Assembly: GCA_025928125.1 (NCBI GenBank)
Contig: JAICKD010000226.1
Coordinates: forward strand, 1 to 6,044
Direction: 5' to 3'
Source of the DNA: Ktedonobacterales bacterium
Lineage (GTDB): Bacteria; Chloroflexota; Ktedonobacteria; Ktedonobacterales; JADMIN01
DNA length: 6,044 bases
Below, piece after piece: positions 1 to 5,424 of the stretch (within the stretch, counting starts at the first letter, position 1; each line of letters starts with the position of its first letter). The notes under the pieces are model-generated. The model saw only the letters and a list, made by a program, of their open reading frames with translations. It was not told where the DNA came from and searched no databases. A program made the translations under genes and the position numbers.

Positions 1-1993
1 CTCCACGCAACCATCCTTTCGGATGCACAGCCTCGCCATCGAGCGTCACGAGCGGTACGGGCGGCGCCTGGTCACCCCAGCGATCCGCGATCACCGTCAA
101 GTCGCGCACGATGTAGGCGCCCCTGAGCGCGCGCGCCATCACAAGACGATGTTCCGACACGCATTGGATGGCTTCATGAGCGAAACCGAAGAATCGTTCG
201 CCGTCTGCCTGCGGCATATCTGGCGTCCCCAGCTGCTCGCCCGGCTCGTCAAGCCAGAGCATCGTCGCCCGCCCACCGCTTCGTTCGCGCAGCCAGCGCG
301 CAGCCTCGTGCGCATCTTGCCGGGTAGGCAGGATCGCCGCATGGAGGAAGCTTCCCATTGCCGCTTCGATTGCCGCCTCGAACTCTGCTGGCGCGCGAAT
401 CACCTGCGAGACGACCCCAACCACTGGCGGCCTTTCGTCATCTCTGGTTTGCAGCAATGCGCGCAGTCCATCGCTGAAGCCCTCCATATTGCGACGCCAC
501 TCTTCGAGCAATGCCAGCCGGTCGGCGAGCGCGTGGCGTTCCCGCTCGCCGTCGCCCACCGCGGTGCGCAGTCGCTCCAACTCGAGTTGCGCTTCGGCAA
601 TTTCGCGGGTAACCTGTTCGCGCTGGGCTACCAGGTCCTCGACGGCTCGATGCGCCACGTCGAATTCGCTTCGGCGCGCCTCCAGTGCATCTCCCGCCAC
701 CGCCAGTTTGCGCTCCAACTGCGCTACCGAATCGCGCCGGGCAGCCAGGGTGCGATTGCGCTCGCCCACCTGCCGCTGCAACCGTCCCAGTTCTGTCTGA
801 GCCGCGCCAAGCCTGGCCTGCACCTGGATGACATCGCGTTGCGCCGCCCGCAGTCGCGCCTCCTCGCGCTCCTGTTCCTGACGTGCGGCGTGTCCAGCGC
901 TCTCGAGGATTTCCAATTGGCGCGCTGTGGCATCGGCCGTCTCGGTGGCCTGGGCAACCTGCGCCTCCAGCGCCTCCGCATGCGCTCGCCCAGCGATGAT
1001 CGCGTCTTCCTGTTGTTCCTGCTCGGCGCCGAGGTCGCTCTGCTGTTGTTCGACGCTATCTATCCGTTCGCGCGCCACCGCCAGCTCGCGCTCAGCCGTC
1101 TGCAAGGCATCCAGCCCAGCCCCGCGTTCGCGCCTCACCCGAGCAATCTGCCCTAGCAGCCCTTCGCGTTCCTCGCGAATCGCGGCGATACGCTGATCCT
1201 GTTCGGCTAGCAGCGCCTGAAGCTGAGCTATTCGCTTCTCCAATTCATGCTCGGCGGCATCGGCGGCAGCACTGGCAGTATGCAAATCCGTCCATTGTCG
1301 CCGATACCATTGACGAAGCAGCCGCGTGAGATCTTCATGAGCGCCCGCAAATTCACGCGCCCGTCGCGCCTGCTCGGCAAGTGGCGCGAGTCGCGGCTCG
1401 ATCTCGCCGAGAATGTCGCGCAGACGTGAGAGATTGCTCTGGGTGAGCGTCAATTTCTGTTCGGCCTCGCTGCGTTGCGCCTGAAACTGGCGAATGCCAG
1501 CGGCATCCTCGAAGAGACCACGTCGCTCCTCAGCGCGGAGGCTTAACGCCTGATCGACGAGTCCCTGCCCGATCACGGTGTATGAGTCATGGCCGATGCG
1601 CGCCTGGGCCAACAGGTACAACACATCTTTCAGGCGGACACGCTGCCCATTCGCCAGGTATTCGCTATCCCCTGATCGGAAGCTGCGCCGGGCCACGGTT
1701 ACCTCGGTAAAGTCGGACGGCAGCCAGCCCGCGCTGTTATCCAGCACAAGGCCCACCTCGGCCATCTGCGCGGCGCCGCGCCCCTGACCACCCGCGAAGA
1801 TCACGTCATCGCTACGTTTGCCACGCAACTGACGCATGCTCTGCTCACCAAGCACCCAGCGTATTCCATCCGCTATGTTGGACTTTCCCGAGCCATTCGG
1901 ACCAACAATAGCGGTGATTCCGGGGCTGAACTCCAACACCGTGCGTGGAGCGAAGCTCTTGAAGCCATGCAGCTCAAGCCGTTTGAGATACAT
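1..1993 (-). CDS. smc: Chromosome segregation ATPase SMC, N-terminal 664 residues (cut by left window edge)
   Basis: SMC is the ATPase of the bacterial SMC-ScpAB condensin, which dimerises through its hinge and organises the nucleoid in the cytoplasm. Translating the minus strand from 1993 gives an uninterrupted frame to the window edge. The N-terminus MYLKRLELHGFKSFA is typical. Walker A is GPNGSGKS at residues 31-38. The R-loop arginine of LRG is residue 57, the position it has in B. subtilis SMC. The Q-loop glutamine of VIGQG is residue 143, and FEDAAGI (161-167) closes the N-head. Residues about 170-500 are Glu/Arg/Gln/Ala-rich heptad-like coiled coil. The hinge begins near residue 505 (GFSDGLRALL) and still shows VVGVV, GGRATMLWLD and LVTLDGE before the sequence ends. 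SMC proteins are usually about 1,150-1,200 residues, so slightly more than half is present; the second arm and the C-head with the signature motif and Walker B lie outside. The start is supported by a GAGGAGA Shine-Dalgarno. The gene is divergent from the membrane-protein gene at 2286. scpA and scpB are not in view. Family identity is nearly certain. Confidence 0.97.
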   Translation of the reverse strand, partial: MYLKRLELHGFKSFAPRTVLEFSPGITAIVGPNGSGKSNIADGIRWVLGEQSMRQLRGKRSDDVIFAGGQGRGAAQMAEVGLVLDNSAGWLPSDFTEVTVARRSFRSGDSEYLANGQRVRLKDVLYLLAQARIGHDSYTVIGQGLVDQALSLRAEERRGLFEDAAGIRQFQAQRSEAEQKLTLTQSNLSRLRDILGEIEPRLAPLAEQARRAREFAGAHEDLTRLLRQWYRRQWTDLHTASAAADAAEHELEKRIAQLQALLAEQDQRIAAIREEREGLLGQIARVRRERGAGLDALQTAERELAVARERIDSVEQQQSDLGAEQEQQEDAIIAGRAHAEALEAQVAQATETADATARQLEILESAGHAARQEQEREEARLRAAQRDVIQVQARLGAAQTELGRLQRQVGERNRTLAARRDSVAQLERKLAVAGDALEARRSEFDVAHRAVEDLVAQREQVTREIAEAQLELERLRTAVGDGERERHALADRLALLEEWRRNMEGFSDGLRALLQTRDDERPPVVGVVSQVIRAPAEFEAAIEAAMGSFLHAAILPTRQDAHEAARWLRERSGGRATMLWLDEPGEQLGTPDMPQADGERFFGFAHEAIQCVSEHRLVMARALRGAYIVRDLTVIADRWGDQAPPVPLVTLDGEAVHPKGWLRG

Positions 1994-2002
1994 GCCGCGC
2001 CG

Positions 2003-2009
2003 TCTCCTC
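2003..2009 (-). promoter_or_regulatory. Ribosome binding site of smc
   Basis: On the minus strand GAGGAGA lies nine bases upstream of the ATG at 1993-1991. It fixes the start at a residue that matches the standard SMC N-terminus. Confidence 0.8.
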
Positions 2010-2058
2010 GCACCCGCGTAACCACACGCAGCCACACCGCTCCGTGACTGCCCCCGCC

Positions 2059-2067
2059 AGCATATCA
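2059..2067 (-). promoter_or_regulatory. Possible extended -10 element for smc
   Basis: Minus-strand TGATATGCT matches the TGnTAtnnT pattern of an extended -10, about 65 bases upstream of the smc start. No convincing -35 hexamer sits 16-18 bases further upstream, so this is a weak prediction from sequence alone. Confidence 0.25.
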
Positions 2068-2116
2068 TGTTTCCCGCGCATTGCCCGAAAATCGCCCAAT
2101 TGTGGCCTGCTTGGGC

Positions 2117-2122
2117 TATACT
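2117..2122 (+). promoter_or_regulatory. Possible -10 box (TATACT) for the membrane-protein gene
   Basis: TATACT differs from TATAAT at one base and lies about 164 bases upstream of the ATG at 2286. The hexamer at 17-bp spacing (GCCCAA, 2094-2099) is not a good -35, and the TTGTGG at 2100-2105 is too close. If used, the transcript would start near 2129 and carry both arms of the downstream inverted repeat in its leader. Weak prediction. Confidence 0.25.
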
Positions 2123-2149
2123 CGTCGCAAGGCTATCCGGCTTTCGTCG

Positions 2150-2214
2150 GCCAACCGCTGACACCCCTGCGAATCGCAGCATGTACGGCACTGGAATTGC
2201 AACAAGCGGTTGGC
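2150..2214. repeat. 10-bp inverted repeat GCCAACCGCT / AGCGGTTGGC
   Basis: The left arm is at 2150-2159 and the right arm at 2205-2214, separated by 45 bases. The arms are perfect reverse complements. The same 10-mer occurs again at 5352-5361, upstream of pxpB, and that copy shares two further bases (12 in all) with the left arm read on the minus strand. The placement suggests a protein-binding site; a leader RNA stem is the alternative reading. Confidence 0.5.
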
Positions 2215-2274
2215 AACCACCGTACGAGTAGCGCGCTATGCCAAGCGCTGCGCGAGACATCGGCCATGAGGCAA

Positions 2275-2282
2275 AGAGAGGG
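2275..2282 (+). promoter_or_regulatory. Ribosome binding site deciding the 2286 start
   Basis: The purine run AGAGAGGG ends three bases before the ATG at 2286, with the GAGG core spaced four bases away, a little short but plausible. The alternative in-frame ATG at 2238 has no purine-rich stretch in front of it, which favours the shorter protein. Confidence 0.5.
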
Positions 2283-2285
2283 TTT

Positions 2286-3818
2286 ATGGAGGGGAATACC
2301 GACAAGGCGGGGTCGGCGCGCCATGCTATCACCGATGTCTATGACGAGGAACGTCGCACTTTTCTGGTGCATTTTCCGCTGTGGTATATTGTCGCGCTCG
2401 GGCTCAGCGGAGTGATCGTGCTGGGGCTGACCGGATTTCTCGGACGGTTGCAGAGCAACTATGCATATGACATGATCTTCCGACAGCCGTGGGTGCTCTA
2501 TCTCTGGCTCTGCCTGCTGGTGTTAACGCTCGAAGTGGCAGTCCTGCGCGACGCGTCTGTCCGGATCTATCGTCTCGTCGTCGTAGCGATTACGCTGATC
2601 GCAATGATCATCGTGCTCATCACGTTCTTTTATGGCATTCCCTTTGGCGAGTTGCTCAACTCCCTGCTTGAACAGCTCTTCCATCTTCGAGTCGCCGTCG
2701 AGCAATTGGTCTCCAGCCCCTGGTTCTATGCCCTGCTAAACTTTGGAGTTCTTGCCGTCTATGCGCTCGATTCGGGACGGCGCTGGTTCCGACGCGCGCG
2801 CGGACTCCCTCCAAATAGGCGTGTCGATATCGGACTGGGCGAGACGAACCAGGCAAAACGGCTCCCCGGCATGCAGCAACTGGTGGCGGGTGATTTGCTG
2901 GCGGGCGCGCTGCTCTGTGCGGCGCTTGCGATCATCTTCCGGCCCGATATCGTCGCCACATTCTGGCATCTGACCAATTCATCGGTCTTCACCAACGGCT
3001 GTACCGTATCCTGGCCGCTGGGCCAGTGCGCGCCGCCAGGGCTGACCAAAGCCGATCCACCTACGCTCACCTTCGTCGACACCATACTTGCACTGATCGC
3101 CTTACCAACTGGACTGTTAGTACTAGCGCTCGCGGGCGCAGTCAGCGGGCTGGCAGCCCTGGGTGGCGTTCAGCGCGAATCGAGCGTGTCACGACCGCTG
3201 CCTTCTTCCATCCGTGAGCAATCGAGCACGCAGGCAATTTCAGAACATGTCTCGCGGACATTGCTGGACACCTTGCTTGCCGCCCTAAACCGCGGCGGTG
3301 GCGGAGGACAACAGGCCACCGCAGCGGAAGTCGCTTCTGAGAGTCTGTTGCTGCCGCTGCGCAATGTACTCTGGCCACCACTCATCTTCCTGGGGGTGGC
3401 AGCCGTCGCTCAGGCTGCAGCACACATCCAGACCTACTTTCACAGTGGCAAGTCGCTCGCCGACGAGGCATTTCTGCTTGTAACCGCCGCGCCGTGGGCT
3501 GTAGTATCGGCTGTGAGTATTGTTATCGCGCTCGCGTTGGTCGTGTTTCACGGGCGAATCGCAGAGAATACGTTTCGCTTCTTGGGGCTGGTCGCGTTTA
3601 TCGCCCTGCTCACCGCCTGGATCTACTCGCTGGCTCTCTGGAGTTTCAACCAACTGCTCTTGCTGCTTGGCGCCAGTACCAGGCATCCCTTCGATCCACC
3701 AGCCTGGAACACCGTGCTCTCGCTGGGCGCGCTGCTTGTCTTCGGAACGCTCTATTTTGGCCGTCGGCTGCGCCGCCCGCCTGTCGAGCCTGCCGATATG
3801 AGAGGGTCGAGCCTGTAG
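2286..3818 (+). CDS. Uncharacterised polytopic membrane protein with about ten helices, internally duplicated
   Basis: I do not recognise a named family. The 510-residue product shows hydrophobic segments near residues 31-53, 69-88, 95-117, 144-162, 200-219, 263-292, 361-380, 400-421, 431-450 and 474-492. The positive-inside rule fits all ten with both ends cytoplasmic: the basic stretches RRWFRRAR (165-172) and GRRLRR (492-497) fall on the inner side. Loop 220-262 would be outside and carries two cysteines (239, 248) that could form a disulfide. Loop 293-360 would be cytoplasmic and contains a Gly run (337-341). Helices 1-4 and 7-10 look like diverged copies: both have PW, then Arg 28 residues later (68/96 and 403/431), and W-x17-GRR (146-166 and 474-494). 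No catalytic motif or ATPase is visible. An uncharacterised domain such as Pfam DUF5671 is a possibility to test, not a claim. An ATG at 2238 would add 16 residues but lacks a ribosome binding site. The next gene follows after 116 bases on the same strand. Confidence 0.85.
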   Translation: MEGNTDKAGSARHAITDVYDEERRTFLVHFPLWYIVALGLSGVIVLGLTGFLGRLQSNYAYDMIFRQPWVLYLWLCLLVLTLEVAVLRDASVRIYRLVVVAITLIAMIIVLITFFYGIPFGELLNSLLEQLFHLRVAVEQLVSSPWFYALLNFGVLAVYALDSGRRWFRRARGLPPNRRVDIGLGETNQAKRLPGMQQLVAGDLLAGALLCAALAIIFRPDIVATFWHLTNSSVFTNGCTVSWPLGQCAPPGLTKADPPTLTFVDTILALIALPTGLLVLALAGAVSGLAALGGVQRESSVSRPLPSSIREQSSTQAISEHVSRTLLDTLLAALNRGGGGGQQATAAEVASESLLLPLRNVLWPPLIFLGVAAVAQAAAHIQTYFHSGKSLADEAFLLVTAAPWAVVSAVSIVIALALVVFHGRIAENTFRFLGLVAFIALLTAWIYSLALWSFNQLLLLLGASTRHPFDPPAWNTVLSLGALLVFGTLYFGRRLRRPPVEPADMRGSSL

Positions 3819-3934
3819 ACTTCAGCACTATTACTGACTGTGCGCTGGCGCCGCTCTTGCGTGTAGAGCATACGGCGACGTCGCAAACGTCGCGAGAGAT
3901 CGTCGCACGCACAGGAAGCGCAGGAGGTGTATAG
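3819..3934 (+). other. Gap between the two membrane-protein genes, with repeated ACGTCGC
   Basis: This 116-base spacer has no T-tract terminator. It contains a GCGACG/CGTCGC inverted repeat (3875-3880 and 3888-3893, loop of seven) and ACGTCGC twice (3878-3884 and 3887-3893), followed by TCGTCGC at 3900-3906. No convincing promoter hexamers were seen, so co-transcription of the two flanking genes and an independent promoter both remain possible. Confidence 0.45.
3922..3929 (+). promoter_or_regulatory. Strong ribosome binding site of the GlsB-like gene
   Basis: AGGAGGTG is a near-perfect Shine-Dalgarno, five bases before the ATG at 3935. It selects this ATG over the internal one at codon 9. 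Confidence 0.85.
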
Positions 3935-4249
3935 ATGCTGGCAACCGTCTCGATAGTCATGGCAAGTGTATTGGGCGTGGTCTGGGGCTGGATCGTCTGG
4001 ATCGTCATCGGGGGCATCGCGGGAGCAATCGCCGACCAGTTGGTGCAGGGTAACCGACTGGGCTGCCTCGGGAATGTCATCGTCGGCATCCTCGGTGGCC
4101 TGATAGGTGGATTCATTCTTGGACTGTTCGGCATCGATGTCAACGGCATCATCTGGACGTTTGTCACCGCACTCGCCGGTGCGATTATCTTGCTGCTCAT
4201 TGTCCATCTGGTGACTGGTGGGCGCGGAATCGGTATGCGCAATCGGTAG
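3935..4249 (+). CDS. GlsB/YeaQ/YmgE family (transglycosylase-associated) small membrane protein
   Basis: This 104-residue, very Gly/Ile/Val-rich protein fits the family of small three-helix membrane proteins often annotated as stress-response or transglycosylase-associated, whose biochemical role is not established. Predicted helices lie near residues 13-34, 46-66 and 71-92. The first contains WIVWIVIGGIAGAIADQL, the family's usual opening with GGIAG. The second has the characteristic glycine-zipper stretch GNVIVGILGGLIGGFILG (46-63). Typical members are about 80-90 residues, and the extra length here is mostly N-terminal (residues 1-12). The excellent Shine-Dalgarno supports this start. The C-terminus is short and basic (GRGIGMRNR). 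The gene ends in tandem TAG stops (4247-4252). It may be co-transcribed with the upstream membrane-protein gene and is followed by a hairpin terminator. Family call is fairly secure; function is only by family association. Confidence 0.88.
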   Translation: MLATVSIVMASVLGVVWGWIVWIVIGGIAGAIADQLVQGNRLGCLGNVIVGILGGLIGGFILGLFGIDVNGIIWTFVTALAGAIILLLIVHLVTGGRGIGMRNR

Positions 4250-4276
4250 TAGCTTACGAGCAGCATTCTACGCAAA

Positions 4277-4322
4277 TCGCACGCCGGGTATTTAGGGCCA
4301 GCGCTCTGTACCCGGCGTGCGA
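4277..4322. terminator. Hairpin terminator, probably bidirectional, between convergent genes
   Basis: TCGCACGCCGGGTA (4277-4290) and TACCCGGCGTGCGA (4309-4322) are perfect 14-bp reverse complements around an 18-base loop, a very stable GC-rich stem. On the plus strand GTTTTC follows; on the minus strand a shorter ATTTG follows. It lies 28 bases after the GlsB-like gene and 78 bases beyond the stop of the convergent gene, so it can serve both. The T-tracts are short. Confidence 0.7.
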
Positions 4323-4400
4323 GTTTTCCCTGAGGCCGTGGCTGTGGCTGAATTTACCCCGAGTATTTCGCGGGCGCCAGGAATACGCCCAGCGTTCCGC
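4323..4400. other. Rest of the convergent intergenic region
   Basis: Between the hairpin and the stop codon of the minus-strand gene I see no gene, repeat or recognisable site. Confidence 0.5.
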
Positions 4401-5372
4401 TCACAGCAATGTGGTAGCGCCCATGACCACAAAGTCGGCATAGGCATACTGCGGCATGGCCGGGCGTTGCACTGACGCGGTGCGTTTCCCTGGCCGGTCA
4501 GCGGCATTATCGGTGATTCTCATTCCCAGGGAGTTCATGAGCTGCATGTTACGACGGGCAAGCGCTGGATGCGGGACGTACGAGTAGAGCGCTGAATCCA
4601 TCGCGGCAAGCTGCTCGTCACATTGCTCAATCGTGTGGCCATATTGCGCGCAGGCTTCACGCACCTCGCGCAACTGCCGATCCGGTTGAAGAGCAAAGAT
4701 ATTGCGGAGCGCGCACACCAGATTCTGAGTGCGGTTGAGCAGAATCGTGCGTCCATGGGCCAGACGACGGGCAAGCGCCCTGTCTTCGTTCTGTATCGCT
4801 GCCTCAAAGCTCCGCATGATGAGGCCAAATGGCGCATAGTCGAGTTTCAACTCAAGAAAATCGACAAGGTTTGAGGTCTTGCCCTCTTGCCACTGTCTCA
4901 GTAACTCCAGCGCGTACTGCCCCTCGTAGCGCTCGAATCGGCCGTCACTTCCCTTTCTGCGCCTCCCCGTCACTGGCACACTGAGCAGCATATCCTTGCA
5001 GTTACATATCCAGAGGGCGTGCAGGTAATGTACCGTGGCCAGAATCGGGAATGACGAGAATCGACGCTGCCCATGCACATCCTGAACGTATGGGAAGTTG
5101 GCCAGAACCTCTCCCGAGATTCTATCGAACGCGGCTATCTTCTCGATAACCAGTTGCGATTCCGGAGCCAGACCGCCACGCACGACAACATCAACGCCTG
5201 TGCTCATCACTTTTCGCTTTCCAGTAGACTCGGAGCCGCACATGATATACGCGTTCTTGTCAGCATCAAGCGTGCCAACTGATGTCGCTATCGCGATCAT
5301 GTAAATGTATGGCAAGCCGCTCACACTCCAGCAGGATGCGCCGCGAGTCTTAGCGGTTGGCCGATGTGTCAT
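4401..5372 (-). CDS. Hypothetical protein, no recognised family (start uncertain: 5372 or 5300)
   Basis: I do not recognise this protein. From the ATG at 5372 it has 323 residues and ends in TGA at 4403-4401. It looks soluble: there is no signal peptide or clear membrane helix. Visible features are a CxC motif (WICNCKD, 121-127), a basic patch TGRRRKG (135-141), a mostly helical, charged middle (about 150-260) and the stretch PHPALARRNMQLMNSLG (267-283) ahead of a less structured tail. The frame is long, is not antisense to another gene and has a sensible amino-acid mix, so it is probably real. The start is unsure. Met25 (ATG at 5300) would leave a 124-bp divergent promoter region with pxpB and remove an N-terminus that overlaps the repeated 10-mer at 5352. 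Met56 (ATG at 5207) has a weak GGAAAG ahead of it. None has a clear Shine-Dalgarno. No function is proposed. Confidence 0.7.
   Translation of the reverse strand: MTHRPTAKTRGASCWSVSGLPYIYMIAIATSVGTLDADKNAYIMCGSESTGKRKVMSTGVDVVVRGGLAPESQLVIEKIAAFDRISGEVLANFPYVQDVHGQRRFSSFPILATVHYLHALWICNCKDMLLSVPVTGRRRKGSDGRFERYEGQYALELLRQWQEGKTSNLVDFLELKLDYAPFGLIMRSFEAAIQNEDRALARRLAHGRTILLNRTQNLVCALRNIFALQPDRQLREVREACAQYGHTIEQCDEQLAAMDSALYSYVPHPALARRNMQLMNSLGMRITDNAADRPGKRTASVQRPAMPQYAYADFVVMGATTLL
5352..5363 (+). repeat. Third copy of the AGCGGTTGGC motif
   Basis: AGCGGTTGGCCG is identical over 12 bases to the minus strand of 2148-2159 and over its first 10 to 2205-2214. It sits 61 bases upstream of the pxpB start. 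A degenerate inverted match (GCCAACTGAT, 8 of 10) lies at 5274-5283, probably inside the minus-strand gene. A regulatory role is inferred only from recurrence and location. Confidence 0.4.
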
Positions 5373-5410
5373 ACTGATATTGAGGCAAACTCATGCAATT
5401 CGTCTGAGAA

Positions 5411-5416
5411 GTGGGG
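5411..5416 (+). promoter_or_regulatory. Ribosome binding site of pxpB
   Basis: GTGGGG, within the purine-rich GAGAAGTGGGG, lies eight bases before the ATG at 5425. It is moderate in strength. The frame is open further upstream, but homology to the family begins just after this ATG. Confidence 0.5.
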
Positions 5417-5424
5417 TCTATTCC

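Larger units (their letters stand above)
1994..2285. other. Divergent intergenic region between smc and the membrane-protein gene
   Basis: These 292 bases separate two divergent genes and should carry promoters for both. Visible here are the smc Shine-Dalgarno, a weak minus-strand extended -10, a plus-strand -10-like TATACT at 2117-2122 without a matching -35 at normal spacing, and a perfect 10-bp inverted repeat (2150-2159 and 2205-2214). Small open frames on both strands have no ribosome binding site and no recognisable protein character. No tRNA or riboswitch was recognised. Confidence 0.6.
5301..5424. promoter_or_regulatory. Likely divergent promoter region of the unknown gene and pxpB
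   Basis: If the minus-strand gene starts at Met25, these 124 bases separate two divergent starts. If it starts at 5372, only 52 bases remain. The region holds AGCGGTTGGCCG at 5352-5363, shared with the smc upstream region. I saw no promoter hexamer pair with good spacing on either strand. Confidence 0.35.

Noticed and set aside
23..1156. 377-codon plus-strand open frame
   Set aside because: It lies entirely antisense to smc, whose translation is unmistakable. Its Arg/Leu/His-rich composition is what GC-rich coding DNA gives on the opposite strand, and it has no ribosome binding site or family resemblance.
2044..2415. 123-codon plus-strand frame in the smc intergenic region
   Set aside because: It overlaps the start of the membrane-protein gene out of frame, has no ribosome binding site, and its composition is not protein-like.
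3494..3934. 146-codon plus-strand frame overlapping the end of the membrane-protein gene
   Set aside because: It runs in another frame across the membrane protein's last helices. Its sequence is Arg/Ala/Cys-rich without family character, and the membrane frame shows clear helix periodicity throughout.
3646..4275. 209-codon and overlapping 151-codon minus-strand frames
   Set aside because: They run antisense to the end of the membrane-protein gene and the whole GlsB-like gene. Composition is Met/Pro/Thr-rich or Asp-rich low-complexity, typical of shadow frames.
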